NCBI RefSeq assembly: GCF_021215455.1
Contig: NZ_JAJPWV010000002.1
Location: 806,001-870,000 of the forward strand
DNA: 64,000 nt
DNA from: Mucilaginibacter roseus
Lineage (GTDB): Bacteria; Bacteroidota; Bacteroidia; Sphingobacteriales; Sphingobacteriaceae
Direction: 5' to 3'
Positions 8,755 to 17,372 of this stretch are shown one piece after another (the first letter of the stretch is position 1; each line of letters opens with the position of its first letter). Made by a program: the position numbers and the translations under genes. The notes beneath the pieces were generated by a model. The model did no database searches, had not been told where the DNA came from, and saw only the letters and a program-made list of their open reading frames with translations.

Positions 8755-8815
8755 GCTCTAAATTCTAAACGCTAAAATCTAAATTCTAACGACTTTATAC
8801 AAATGCTAATACCTA
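8755..8815. repeat. Degenerate TCTAAATT/CTAAAC short tandem repeat
   Basis: The stretch consists of imperfect repeats of a 7-8 base unit (ctctaaattctaaacgc, taaaatctaaattctaac, tgctaatacctaactc). It lies between gltX and lptB. Such phased short repeats are common in intergenic DNA of this phylum and have no known role. Confidence 0.5.
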
Positions 8816-8862
8816 ACTCTAAACAAGATTAATTTATTGCAATTTGTTTTATTGATGCTTTT

Positions 8863-8891
8863 CCCAACCCTCCCCTCCGGGGAGGGTTGGG
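8863..8891. terminator. GC-rich hairpin between gltX and lptB
   Basis: A perfect 13-bp stem (CCCAACCCTCCCC / GGGGAGGGTTGGG) with the 3-base loop TCC lies 5 bases beyond the gltX stop. There is no clean U-tract on either side, so it may act as a transcription barrier or a 3'-end stabiliser rather than a classical terminator. The trailing GAGGGGTT continues the repeat unit, suggesting a member of the same REP-like family as 37318-37411. Confidence 0.55.
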
Positions 8892-8896
8892 AGGGG

Positions 8897-10417
8897 TTAC
8901 GCCGTAAACGCATCCAAAGCTTTCTCTATCCTTACCACCGTTTCATCCCTACCCAGCATCTCAGCTATATCAAAAACATGCGGACCAAACTTACCGCCAA
9001 CCAGCATAATGCGGAAAGGCAGCATCACATCACCTATCTTAAAACCTTTTTCAGTAGTGAATTCTTTGAATTCCGTTTCCAGGTCGGCGGCCTGCCATGT
9101 ACTGGAAGCAATATATTTAGCTTTTAATTCGTTAAAAAAGTCTGTTTTAGCCTCAGTCCATTTTGGTTTAACCGCATTGAGATCATACTCCTTGGGTTGT
9201 TCAAAAAAGTAAGCACCTTGAGCATAAAAGTCGGTTAATAGTACACAACGATCTTTAACCAGCTCTATTACTTTCAGCAATTTGGCATCATCACTAATAG
9301 TAATTCCTTTAGCGGCAAACACCTGCATTACGTATGGCTTTAATTGTTCAGCAGTCAACTTTTTAATCCACTCGGCGTTGAACCACTTGGCTTTCTCAAA
9401 ATCGAATTTAGCGCCGCCTTTGCTTACTCGCTCCATGCTGAATTTTTCAACCAGTTCATCCAGCGAGAACACTTCCTGATCGGTGCCATCATTCCAGCCA
9501 AGCATAACCAGCAGGTTAATGAAAGCCTCAGGCAAAAAGCCCAGCTCACGGAAACCCGGTGTTAACTCCCCTGATTTGGGGTCAGTCCAGTTCATGGCAT
9601 ATACCGGGAAGCCTAAACGCGCGCCATCACGCTTGCTTAGCTTGCCGTTGCCATCGGGTTTTAATATTAATGGCAAATGCGCCCATTGCGGCATACTATC
9701 TTTCCAGCCCAGGTACTCCCATAGTAACAGGTGTACCGGTGCCGATGGTAGCCACTCCTCGCCGCGCAGGGCATGGGTTATTTTCATCAGGTAGTCGTCA
9801 ACCACTACAGCCAGGTGGTATGTTGGCATACCGTCGGCTTTCAGCAATACCTTATCATCAACCTGGTTGGTTTCAAAACTTACGTAGCCGCGTATCATAT
9901 CTTTAAAGCTGATGCTGTCATCCTCGGGCATTTTTATGCGGATAACGTGCGGCGTACCATCATGTAATAACTTCTCTACCTCATGTAAAGGTAAAGTAAG
10001 CGAGTTACGCATATCATAACGGTGACCATGGCCATATTGAAAGTTGGGTACATCCTCACGCTTTTTAGTCAGTTCTTCAGGCGTATCAAAGGCATAGTAA
10101 GCATGGCCTTCGGCCACCAGCTTTTCGGCGTACTCACGGTACAGCGGCTTGCGCTCGCTTTGGCGGTATGGCGCATACGGACCGCCTACTACCGGGCTTT
10201 CATCAGGGGTAAGGCCGCACCATTGCAGGCAATCCATTATATATTGCTCCGCGCCTTCAACATAGCGTGTTTGGTCGGTATCCTCGATACGTAAAACAAA
10301 TTCGCCGCCGTGTTTTTTGGCGAACAAATAATTGAACAATACGGTACGTACACCGCCTAAATGCAAACCGCCCGTTGGGCTGGGCGCGAATCTTACTCTT
10401 ACTTTATTGTCAGCCAT
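8897..10417 (-). CDS. gltX: Glutamyl-tRNA synthetase
   Basis: This class I aminoacyl-tRNA synthetase of 506 residues has the HIGH-type motif APSPTGGLHLGG at 11-22 and the KMSKS-type motif KLSKR at 259-263. The intervening IEDTDQTR segment at 44-51 binds glutamate. The length fits a full enzyme with the C-terminal anticodon-binding domain. A -7 box at 10425-10432 is only 7 bases before the ATG at 10417, implying a very short leader. Confidence 0.97.
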   Translation of the reverse strand: MADNKVRVRFAPSPTGGLHLGGVRTVLFNYLFAKKHGGEFVLRIEDTDQTRYVEGAEQYIMDCLQWCGLTPDESPVVGGPYAPYRQSERKPLYREYAEKLVAEGHAYYAFDTPEELTKKREDVPNFQYGHGHRYDMRNSLTLPLHEVEKLLHDGTPHVIRIKMPEDDSISFKDMIRGYVSFETNQVDDKVLLKADGMPTYHLAVVVDDYLMKITHALRGEEWLPSAPVHLLLWEYLGWKDSMPQWAHLPLILKPDGNGKLSKRDGARLGFPVYAMNWTDPKSGELTPGFRELGFLPEAFINLLVMLGWNDGTDQEVFSLDELVEKFSMERVSKGGAKFDFEKAKWFNAEWIKKLTAEQLKPYVMQVFAAKGITISDDAKLLKVIELVKDRCVLLTDFYAQGAYFFEQPKEYDLNAVKPKWTEAKTDFFNELKAKYIASSTWQAADLETEFKEFTTEKGFKIGDVMLPFRIMLVGGKFGPHVFDIAEMLGRDETVVRIEKALDAFTA

Positions 10418-10424
10418 GATGCCG

Positions 10425-10432
10425 CAAAGATA
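10425..10432 (-). promoter_or_regulatory. Candidate -7 element of gltX
   Basis: Read on the minus strand this is TATCTTTG, a full match to TAnnTTTG, ending 7 bases before the gltX ATG. A start of transcription at or next to the start codon is implied. No clear -33 TTG is visible. Confidence 0.55.
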
Positions 10433-10548
10433 ATTTTAATGCGCGATTAAGCGAACAGTTGGCGCATAGCCACGTTTAATATGGCTATAGGCTGATACAA
10501 TACGCCCTTTTACGTTTCAACCCAATTGTGTACTTTGTGCACCTTAAT

Positions 10549-11745
10549 ATGAATCCGTACCAACAAAAACGCCGCTGGAAATACCTGTTACTTGCCTTTG
10601 CCGTGGTGATAGCCAGCGGATCATTATTATATACCAACTACCTGGTTAAAAACATTGCCCAAAGCGAGCGTACACGCGCGCAGGTATGGGCTTTAAGCAT
10701 GCGTCAGATTTTTTTGAGTGACGATAATGATTTTTTGAACTACGTTTTTGCCGTGCGCGACAGCCTTACCGTACCTGCCCTTGTGGTTGACGATAAAGGC
10801 GAATTTAAATACAAGAAGGGGCTGGACAGCACCAAGACCTTCATCAAGCTCGAAGCTGAAGAAAATAAAAACATCCAGTACGATACGGCATACTTCAGGC
10901 AGGAACTTAATTATATGAAGGAGCAGCACGACCCCATCAGGCTCGAGGTGTTTGGTTCACAATGGCTGGTTTATTACAAGGATTCCGCCTTACTTACACA
11001 GCTCAAATTCTTTCCATACATACAGCTGTCGGTTATTGCTATATTCCTACTTACGGCGTACACGGCATTCAGCTCGTCGCGAAAGTCGGAACAGAATCAG
11101 GTTTGGGTAGGTTTGGCCAAGGAGACGGCACACCAGCTGGGCACACCGATATCATCCCTCATGGCTTGGATTGAGCTGATCAAAGATAAATTTAATGCCG
11201 AAGAGGATCCGCTGATAGCCGAAATGGAAAACGATGTTAAACGACTGGAGATTGTGGCAGACAGGTTCTCGAAGATCGGCTCCCGCCCAATACTGGAACA
11301 ACATGTGGTTTTCGATGTTGTAAAGGATTTTATGGATTACTTCCGCGTGCGGGTGAGTGATCGTATCACCTTTAAGATGAATGGCAATACCGAAGTAAAG
11401 GCCGGCCTCAACATCCCGTTGTTTGACTGGGTGCTGGAAAACCTGTTAAAGAACGCAGTAAACGCCATTGCCGAAAAAGGAACGATCAGCATTGAGATCA
11501 GCGAAAGCAAAAAGCAGGTGTTCATTGATGTTACCGACACCGGCAAGGGCATTCCCCGCTCAAAGTTCGATACCGTTTTTCAGCCCGGATACACTACGCG
11601 TAAACGTGGCTGGGGTCTGGGCCTATCGCTGACCAAACGGATGGTAGAGAACTATCATAACGGGCATATTTATGTAAAAGATTCGGAAGTGGGCAAAGGC
11701 ACTACCTTCAGGATAGTTTTAAAAGCCATAAAAAATGATCAGTAA
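10549..11745 (+). CDS. Sensor histidine kinase
   Basis: From the ATG at 10549 (preferred over a GTG at 10528) the protein has 398 residues. A transmembrane helix at about 11-30 and another at about 156-174 flank a periplasmic domain of about 125 residues. The kinase core follows: phosphoacceptor H195 in KETAHQLGTP, the N box ENLLKNAVNAI, G1 DTGKGI and G2 RGWGLGLSLTKR. The HQLGTP form of the H box is common in Bacteroidota kinases. No response regulator is adjacent, making it an orphan kinase locally; the stimulus is unknown. It overlaps the following DinB gene by 11 bp, suggesting co-translation. Confidence 0.92.
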   Translation: MNPYQQKRRWKYLLLAFAVVIASGSLLYTNYLVKNIAQSERTRAQVWALSMRQIFLSDDNDFLNYVFAVRDSLTVPALVVDDKGEFKYKKGLDSTKTFIKLEAEENKNIQYDTAYFRQELNYMKEQHDPIRLEVFGSQWLVYYKDSALLTQLKFFPYIQLSVIAIFLLTAYTAFSSSRKSEQNQVWVGLAKETAHQLGTPISSLMAWIELIKDKFNAEEDPLIAEMENDVKRLEIVADRFSKIGSRPILEQHVVFDVVKDFMDYFRVRVSDRITFKMNGNTEVKAGLNIPLFDWVLENLLKNAVNAIAEKGTISIEISESKKQVFIDVTDTGKGIPRSKFDTVFQPGYTTRKRGWGLGLSLTKRMVENYHNGHIYVKDSEVGKGTTFRIVLKAIKNDQ

Positions 11746-12253
11746 ACCACAGCCCGAAGAGTATGCGCCGCAACCGGGCGGATATATCAATCTTATTAGG
11801 GACAATGAGAATGTTTTAGATATACTCGAAGCTCAAAAAGACATCGTTTATCAACTGTTTTATAACCTTGATAACGATAAAGCCATGTTTGCTTATGCCG
11901 ACGGAAAATGGACGTTAAAACAAGTGCTTGGCCACATGATTGATACTGAAAGGGTATTTGGCTTTAGGGCGTTTTGTTTTGCAAGAGGCCAGCGCGAACT
12001 GCCAGGCTTTGAGCAGGATGAGTATGTAGAAAATGCTGACTTTAACGCACGCAACATTCAGGAATTGGCTGAGGAATTTATAGCTGTGCGAAATGCCAAC
12101 CTTTTTTTCTTCCGCTCAATTACTGGTAAACAGCAAACCAGGCGTGGTATTGCGAGCGGGAACCTGATAACAGTACGTGCCCTGGTTTATGCAACAGCAG
12201 GGCACGTAAGGTATCATTTAAATTTGCTCAATGAGCGGTATAGTATCGGTTAG
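11735..12253 (+). CDS. DinB-fold metal-binding protein
   Basis: The 172-residue protein fits the DinB/YfiT four-helix bundle superfamily. The three metal-ligand histidines are suggested by VLGHMIDTERV near residue 70 and GHVRYHLNLL near residue 160. Members include thiol-dependent transferases using bacillithiol or similar cofactors; no activity can be assigned here. It overlaps the histidine kinase gene by 11 bp and ends convergently, overlapping the stop codon of the next minus-strand gene by 4 bp, with no terminator between. Confidence 0.85.
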   Translation: MISKPQPEEYAPQPGGYINLIRDNENVLDILEAQKDIVYQLFYNLDNDKAMFAYADGKWTLKQVLGHMIDTERVFGFRAFCFARGQRELPGFEQDEYVENADFNARNIQELAEEFIAVRNANLFFFRSITGKQQTRRGIASGNLITVRALVYATAGHVRYHLNLLNERYSIG

Positions 12254-12933
12254 TTATACCAACGGGTACGGCGTTGAGTATTTGGATCGTTGTTAAATTT
12301 TGCCACCATAATAAAATCAGCATCGAGGTTTTTACCGTTATAATTTGCTGGTATCCAGCTCAATAACTGCTCGCTATTGTCATCCAGTTTAATTACCTGC
12401 TTCTCATAATCGCCTTTTTCAGTTTTGTAACCTACGGTATAACGTGCGTTACCATCTGCACCCACGCGGGCGTCAATAACCACGTCTAATTCACCGCCCG
12501 GCGCATTTGTTATCTGGGGCATTCTGCTTAACAGCAAAGCAGCAAGATAATCAGTTGAGCAAAGCGGCAAAGGGGCTGAAGCATTCTTCTTTTCTTCGTC
12601 GCTGCCTTTTAATATTTTAACCTCAACATTGTCAAGCTGCTTTTTATCATAGTACAGCATTTTTTTGGTATCGTAATTATAACGGAGCGATAGTTTTTTT
12701 TGATTATCAAAAAAATACCAGGTGCCCGCACGAGAATTGTTTTTGTAATACCCCTGCACTATGGCGCCATCATCCTTTGTGTTGCGCACCGCGTATAATC
12801 CGTCTTTGGTTTTGCCATCATCGGCAACAGCGTAAACAGCTTGCGTATTTTCAGTTATTTGGTGCTTTTTTTCCTTTTGAGCAAAGGCAGTGCAAGCACT
12901 GAGTAATAGGGCCGATAAGATTAGATTTTTCAT
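12250..12933 (-). CDS. Secreted protein of unknown function with an MORN-like segment
   Basis: The 227-residue protein begins with a signal peptide (MKNLILSALLLSACTAFAQ), which could be cut by signal peptidase I after AFA; the SAC triplet also resembles a lipobox. Residues about 55-95 contain YYKNNSRAGTWYFFDNQKK, similar to the MORN/YwqK-type repeats of Bacteroidota secreted proteins. The C-terminal half (LDVVIDARVGADGNARYTV) resembles the TonB-like carboxy-terminal fold used for partner binding. No activity is claimed. It is convergent with the DinB gene. Confidence 0.75.
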   Translation of the reverse strand: MKNLILSALLLSACTAFAQKEKKHQITENTQAVYAVADDGKTKDGLYAVRNTKDDGAIVQGYYKNNSRAGTWYFFDNQKKLSLRYNYDTKKMLYYDKKQLDNVEVKILKGSDEEKKNASAPLPLCSTDYLAALLLSRMPQITNAPGGELDVVIDARVGADGNARYTVGYKTEKGDYEKQVIKLDDNSEQLLSWIPANYNGKNLDADFIMVAKFNNDPNTQRRTRWYN

Positions 12934-13053
12934 TGATTTTTAAATTAGCATATAAAGTTAACAAACAGCTTAATTAAAAAACAACTAAAAGTTTAATTAA
13001 TAAAAGCGGCACACACGGATTTGCCAGGTGCACCGCTTAAAATATCGCGGGGA

Positions 13054-13398
13054 TTACTCTTTATCCAACACTTCTTTTTTCTCCATACGGTATGATTGAA
13101 ACAAGCCTAAACCGCCAAAAAGGAATATCAAACCGAAATATATCGCTACGTTTTCATCCTCGTCTCCGGTTAAAACGGTGCGGGTTAATATATTTGCTAA
13201 AAATAAACCCAAACCGGCGCCGATAAACAGCAAGCCCCATTTTAAGTTTTGATAAGGCGCTGATTGTGGTTTGATGTGCGGGTTCATGCCGCGCTCAATC
13301 ATAGCCATACGTTCGCGGTTGCGGAAATAGTAAATACCAAAAATTAAAGCAAACAATCCCAGTGTAATTAAAATCGGGATTAAAATTCTTCCGTCCAT
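13054..13398 (-). CDS. DUF6249-like small membrane protein
   Basis: The 114-residue protein has three hydrophobic segments: about 5-23 (ILIPILITLGLFALIFGIY), about 54-72 and about 85-103. After the first helix comes RNRERMAMIERGMNP, a basic cytoplasmic loop that is the hallmark of the DUF6249 family, common in Bacteroidota next to sigma-factor genes. Here an ECF sigma factor is encoded divergently at 13684. Function is unknown. The 285-bp gap to the sigma gene contains an AT-rich imperfect palindrome at 13569-13586 and nothing else I recognise. Confidence 0.8.
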   Translation of the reverse strand: MDGRILIPILITLGLFALIFGIYYFRNRERMAMIERGMNPHIKPQSAPYQNLKWGLLFIGAGLGLFLANILTRTVLTGDEDENVAIYFGLIFLFGGLGLFQSYRMEKKEVLDKE

Positions 13399-13683
13399 AA
13401 CTAAGTTTTTATAAAGTTGATAATATTTTGTTTATTAATCACACCGTAATGGTGCATTTGCAAACTATGACCACATCGTTTTAAAACAGGTTACAGGGGT
13501 TTAAAAAAAAATTAAATCTTATATTCTGAAAACATGAATCGTAATCATAATTAGCCCTCGCTTAATTAGCATATATACATATATGCTGTCAACAGTAGTT
13601 GTGCTATTTATTGACCGCTATATATTAAATTTAAAAAAGCTGTAACCTGGCTTTGTAAACCAGCGTCAGAGTAGTTGTTATAC

Positions 13684-14265
13684 ATGCAACACAAGCCAAC
13701 CGATATTGAACTTATACAACAAAGCCTTGCTGGTGATCAGGCCGCTTACGCTGAACTGATCAGGCGGCATCAACGCTTTGTGTTTACCCTTGCCCTGCGC
13801 TTTGCAAAAAACCGTGAAGACGCAGAGGAAATTGCGCAGGATTGCTTTGTTAAAGCTTACCGCAACCTGCAGAGTTTCCAGGGACAATCAAAGTTTAGTA
13901 CCTGGCTTTATAGCATTGTGTATACCACAGCCATGACGCATTTGCGTAAAAAAAGGATAGCGACCGACTCAATTGATGATGAGGATACCTTTATCCAGAT
14001 AGAGCAAAAACCGTCAGGCTATGACAGTAATAATGCGGAGAACCGGTCGCGCTCGTTTTATTTGAACATGGCCATTGAGCAGCTTTTACCTGACGATGCC
14101 GCAGTTATAACTTTATTTTATAAAGGCGAGCAATCATTAGAAGAAATTGCCTTAGCTTTAAATATGGAAGCTAACGCAGTGAAGGTTAAACTATTCAGGG
14201 CGAGGCAGCGTTTAAAAGAAAAGCTGGAGCGCCTGCTAAAGCACGAAGCAAAGGAGTTGATATGA
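13684..14265 (+). CDS. ECF-type RNA polymerase sigma factor
   Basis: From the ATG at 13684 (a TTG at 13675 is the alternative) the protein has 193 residues. Region 2 is clear: LIRRHQRFVFTLALRFAKNR, then DAEEIAQDCFVKAYRNLQSF and FSTWLYSIVYTTAMTHLRKK. Region 4 is the helix-turn-helix in GEQSLEEIALALNMEANAVK followed by VKLFRARQRLKEKL. It overlaps the next gene by 4 bp (ATGA); that gene encodes a membrane protein with the layout of an anti-sigma factor, so the pair is probably a membrane-sensed stress switch. The target genes are unknown. Confidence 0.92.
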   Translation: MQHKPTDIELIQQSLAGDQAAYAELIRRHQRFVFTLALRFAKNREDAEEIAQDCFVKAYRNLQSFQGQSKFSTWLYSIVYTTAMTHLRKKRIATDSIDDEDTFIQIEQKPSGYDSNNAENRSRSFYLNMAIEQLLPDDAAVITLFYKGEQSLEEIALALNMEANAVKVKLFRARQRLKEKLERLLKHEAKELI

Positions 14266-14765
14266 ACAGTATGGATGAAAAACTTTGGAACTATATTGAT
14301 GGCACCTGCACACCGCAAGAGCATGAGGCTATCAACCGCCTCATTGAGCAGGACGAAGTTTATCGGCATAAGTATAATGAGCTTTTGGCACTGAATGCTG
14401 AGTTTAGTAATAATATTGAGCTGGATGAACCACCAATGGCCTTCACATTTAACGTGATGGAACAAATACGCGCGGAGCAGGCTTTAAAACCATTAAAGGC
14501 CACTATTGACCAGCGGGTGATAAAAGGAATTGCCGCATTCTTCATATTAACTATTTCGGCGATTATGCTTTATGTGCTATTCAGTGTTAATTGGAGCGCA
14601 GGCGGTATCGACTGGAAAATGCCTGAATTCAAAATTCCTCAAATACAAATTTCAGGCTTGCTAAACAGCGGAGTTATGAAGGCATTTTTATTTTTTGACG
14701 CCATACTCTGCTTGTACCTATTTGATTACTTTTTGCGCCGTAAACGCACGGCAAAAACCGCATAA
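14262..14765 (+). CDS. Probable membrane anti-sigma factor
   Basis: The 167-residue product starts MDEKLWNYIDGTCTPQEHEA, the acidic-helical opening typical of anti-sigma domains, though without a full HxxxCxxC zinc motif. A transmembrane helix lies at about 87-109 and a second hydrophobic helix near the C-terminus (about 139-158). The overlap with the sigma gene and its position support the assignment; sequence alone would not. It might bind the sigma factor through residues 1-80. A terminator at 14950-14986 lies 185 bases downstream. Confidence 0.78.
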   Translation: MNSMDEKLWNYIDGTCTPQEHEAINRLIEQDEVYRHKYNELLALNAEFSNNIELDEPPMAFTFNVMEQIRAEQALKPLKATIDQRVIKGIAAFFILTISAIMLYVLFSVNWSAGGIDWKMPEFKIPQIQISGLLNSGVMKAFLFFDAILCLYLFDYFLRRKRTAKTA

Positions 14766-14883
14766 GGTGGCACAACTGTACAAAAATGCTGACACATTGT
14801 GCAAAGCAATACACACTGGGGTATCCATTACAAAAAAATAAAGCGCACTAACAAGCAAAATCGCTTATAATAATTTTGGTACA

Positions 14884-14986
14884 GTAATTGTTATAACATA
14901 TACGAACTGGTAAACTTACCGGTTTAATTGTGATAAGGTTTAGGTTGAAAGTCCCCCGGAGCAAGTCTGGGGGGCTTTTTATTTTT
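14884..14986 (+). ncRNA. Candidate small transcript with its own promoter and terminator
   Basis: A -7 element TAATTTTG at 14871-14878 is followed by about 100 bases without a useful ORF. They contain an imperfect hairpin AACTGGTAA / TTACCGGTT (14904-14924) and then a terminator hairpin at 14950-14986. This could be a free small RNA or simply the trailer of the sigma/anti-sigma operon plus a chance box. The remaining part of the 14766-15090 gap holds nothing recognised. Confidence 0.3.
14950..14986 (+). terminator. Rho-independent terminator
   Basis: AGTCCCCCGGA and TCTGGGGGGCT pair (about 9 of 11 positions plus wobble) around the loop GCAAG, followed by TTTTTATTTTT. It probably ends transcription from the sigma/anti-sigma pair or from the candidate small RNA. 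Confidence 0.8.
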
Positions 14987-15090
14987 AAATGGACAGCGTT
15001 CTAATTAAACCTTCATCTACTTTTCATTTCTAATACATACCTTAGTTGGCAACTTTACGTTAATCACAAAGTATTTATTAACTCACCACC

Positions 15091-15945
15091 ATGAAATTTA
15101 TATCAGCTTGTATAGCTACGTTTGTATTAATTACGTGTTTTAACATCAGTTTAAAAGCCCAACAGCAACCCCGCATACCCGAAGCAAGTTCTACCCAAAC
15201 CATTATTCAGGATTTTGGCCTTGGTAAAATTACGCTCACCTACTCCCGCCCTAATGTTAAGGATCGTAAAATTTTTGGTGGCATACAGCCTTATGGCCAG
15301 GTGTGGCGCACGGGCGCTAACTGGGCTACAACTATTAATTTTACTGAAGACGTATTGGTTGAAGGCAATAAGGTGCCAGCTGGTACCTATTCACTGTTTA
15401 CCATCCCCGGTGAGAAGGAATGGACCGTTATCTTAAACAAAACTGTTAAACAATGGGGCGCCTATGATTATAAGCAGGAAGATGACCTGGTGCGCTTTAA
15501 AGTACCGATGATCGCACTGAAAGAAAAACGCGAAACCTTTACCGTAGCATTTGCCAATGTAAATACTAAAAACGCCGACCTTTATTTATTGTGGGATTAT
15601 ACAGCCATAGCTATCAAACTGCAAACTAATGATAACGCCCAGATTCTTGCCAACATTGATCAGTTGATGAAAAGTGCTAAGAAGCCTTACTTCAATGCTA
15701 TACAATATTATTACGAGAACGATCAGGATTTGAACAAGGCGCTTAAATGGGTTTATGAAGCCCAGAAAGCAGAGCCAAAAGCACCCTGGTTTAAACTTTG
15801 GGAAGCACGTATATTACTAAAACAAGGCAAAAAAGATGCTGCTATTAAAGCCGCAAAACAAGGCATTGCTTACGCAGAGAGTGCGAATGATGATGAATAT
15901 GTAAGGCTAAATCAGGGTGTTTTAGATCAGGCAACTAAACAATAA
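15091..15945 (+). CDS. DUF2911 secreted protein with TPR-like tail
   Basis: A signal peptide ends near SLKAQ (residue about 23). Residues about 30-175 match DUF2911: TLTYSRPNVKDRKIFGG and YGQVWRTGANWATTINF are its recurring blocks, and AGTYSLFTIPGEKEWTVILN its core strands. The C-terminal part (about 185-284) is helical with TPR-like periodicity (ALKWVYEAQKAEPKAPWFKLWEA). DUF2911 proteins are widespread in Bacteroidota with no established function. The gene is alone, with the next gene 116 bases downstream under its own promoter. Confidence 0.88.
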   Translation: MKFISACIATFVLITCFNISLKAQQQPRIPEASSTQTIIQDFGLGKITLTYSRPNVKDRKIFGGIQPYGQVWRTGANWATTINFTEDVLVEGNKVPAGTYSLFTIPGEKEWTVILNKTVKQWGAYDYKQEDDLVRFKVPMIALKEKRETFTVAFANVNTKNADLYLLWDYTAIAIKLQTNDNAQILANIDQLMKSAKKPYFNAIQYYYENDQDLNKALKWVYEAQKAEPKAPWFKLWEARILLKQGKKDAAIKAAKQGIAYAESANDDEYVRLNQGVLDQATKQ

Positions 15946-16008
15946 ACATCATTTATTTAATTACTCTAAGGCCATAAAGAAAATCTATATCCTATAAATT
16001 TTTGATAT

Positions 16009-16039
16009 TTTGATTAGGGTGCTAATAAGGCTACATTTG
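16009..16039 (+). promoter_or_regulatory. Promoter of the peroxiredoxin gene (-33 and -7)
   Basis: TTTG at 16009-16012 and TACATTTG at 16032-16039 are separated by 19 bases, matching the Bacteroidota pair TTTG...TAnnTTTG closely. It is the best-formed single-orientation promoter seen here and lies 22 bases before the ATG at 16062. Confidence 0.7.
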
Positions 16040-16061
16040 CATCAAAATAAAAACATCAAAT

Positions 16062-16607
16062 ATGATAACCATAGGACAGAAATTCCCTACATTTTCTAAA
16101 ACAGCGGTAGTTAGCCTTGAAAAAGGTAAAGAGTTTGAAACCATAACTTCTGACTTCCTTGTTAATGATGATAACGTATGGACCGTGATCTTCTGGTGGC
16201 CAAAAGACTTTACTTTTGTTTGCCCTACCGAGATTGCTGAGTTCAACAAAAACTACGGCGAATTCCGTGACCGCGAAACCCGTTTGATCGGTGCTTCAAC
16301 TGACTCTGAGTTTGTTCACCTGGCTTGGAGAAACAATCACGATGATCTGCGTGATCTGAAATTCCCGATGCTGGCCGATACTTCAAAATCATTAGCTGAA
16401 GACCTGGGTATTTTAGAGCCTAACGAAAAAATAGCTTACCGCGCTACTTTCATCATTGACCCTACCGGTATTGTACGTTGGGTTTGCGTTAACGACCTAA
16501 GCGTAGGCCGTAACGTAAAAGAAGTACTGCGTGTACTTGACGGTTTACAAACTGACGAGCTTTGCCCTTGCAACTGGGAAAAAGGTCAGGAAACCCTTAC
16601 AGCGTAA
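16062..16607 (+). CDS. ahpC: AhpC-type peroxiredoxin
   Basis: The 181-residue enzyme reduces hydrogen and organic peroxides. The peroxidatic cysteine is C54 in DFTFVCPTE. The C-terminus ends DELCPCNWEKGQ, giving two cysteines, C168 and C170. This CPC arrangement is that of the Mycobacterium tuberculosis AhpC (C61, C174, C176), which is reduced by AhpD rather than AhpF. An AhpD-like gene follows after a terminator, so the pair is likely the same system. A strong promoter precedes it. Redox partner and physiological role are inferred. Confidence 0.93.
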   Translation: MITIGQKFPTFSKTAVVSLEKGKEFETITSDFLVNDDNVWTVIFWWPKDFTFVCPTEIAEFNKNYGEFRDRETRLIGASTDSEFVHLAWRNNHDDLRDLKFPMLADTSKSLAEDLGILEPNEKIAYRATFIIDPTGIVRWVCVNDLSVGRNVKEVLRVLDGLQTDELCPCNWEKGQETLTA

Positions 16608-16627
16608 CACACTGACACTACATATCG

Positions 16628-16666
16628 TCCCCGCACTATCGTTAGGAATAATGCGGGGATTTTTTT
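16628..16666 (+). terminator. Terminator between ahpC and the AhpD-like gene
   Basis: TCCCCGCA pairs perfectly with TGCGGGGA around a 16-base loop, followed by seven T. It would let only part of the transcription reach the AhpD-like gene, giving unequal amounts of the two proteins. Confidence 0.85.
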
Positions 16667-16688
16667 GACCCTATAAATTCATTATACC

Positions 16689-17273
16689 ATGAGCGAAAGC
16701 ACCGAAATAATCAACGAATTATTGCAGACAGTAGGCCTGGATGCAGATTACCGTACCGAAAGCCTTACCTTACTTGAAAAGGGCGAATCACGCTACCTGC
16801 GCGATTTTAAACTTAACTTTACCAGCACACTAACCAGCGAGCATTTAAGCGCTAAAGAGTGCGGCTTGGTAGGCTTGAGCATTGCTGCGAATAATAACAA
16901 CACGCCACTTATAAAATACTACACCCAATACAGCGAGCAACAAGGCGCTACGGCTGCCGAAATTGCCGAGGCTATTGGCTGTGCGTCATTACTTGCCTCA
17001 AACAACGTATTTTACCGTTTCAGGCACTTTACGCAAAAGGAAAAATACACCCAGATACCCGCACGCATACGCATGCAGCTGATGATGAAACCTGTAACTG
17101 GTAAAGAATTTTTTGAGTTGTTGAGCCTTGCCGTATCAGCAGTAAACGGTTGCGAAATGTGTGTTAACGCGCACGAGGATTCATTAATAAAACTCGGCAC
17201 TACCGAAGAGCGTATCTTTGACGCCGTACGTATTGCTTCATTAGTTACGGCAACTGGTAAAATTATTTTCTAA
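16689..17273 (+). CDS. AhpD-like alkylhydroperoxidase (carboxymuconolactone decarboxylase fold)
   Basis: The 194-residue product has the AhpD active-site spacing: E143, then C155 and C158 in NGCEMCVNAHE, then H162. This reproduces the E118/C130/C133/H137 pattern of mycobacterial AhpD, with H132 replaced by methionine (M157). AhpD uses its CxxC disulfide to reduce AhpC. The gene lies 81 bases behind an AhpC whose C-terminus is of the AhpD-dependent type. Reducing power would come from lipoylated dihydrolipoamide acyltransferase if the mycobacterial scheme holds; this is inferred. Confidence 0.85.
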   Translation: MSESTEIINELLQTVGLDADYRTESLTLLEKGESRYLRDFKLNFTSTLTSEHLSAKECGLVGLSIAANNNNTPLIKYYTQYSEQQGATAAEIAEAIGCASLLASNNVFYRFRHFTQKEKYTQIPARIRMQLMMKPVTGKEFFELLSLAVSAVNGCEMCVNAHEDSLIKLGTTEERIFDAVRIASLVTATGKIIF

Positions 17274-17299
17274 GCTTTTAAGCTAAAGTTAATCAAACA

Positions 17300-17336
17300 A
17301 AATGCCGCGAATTTTAGGTTCGCGGCATTTTTATTT
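17300..17336 (+). terminator. Terminator of the AhpD-like gene
   Basis: A perfect 11-bp stem AAATGCCGCGA / TCGCGGCATTT with a 9-base loop, followed by a T-rich tail, lies 27 bases past the stop. Confidence 0.85.
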
Positions 17337-17372
17337 TACAAAGCCCGATGTGCATAAAATAAATTTGTGTTT

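Noticed and set aside
8755..8815. CRISPR-like array from the short repeats before lptB
   Set aside because: The units are 7-8 bases and degenerate, with no spacers and no cas genes.
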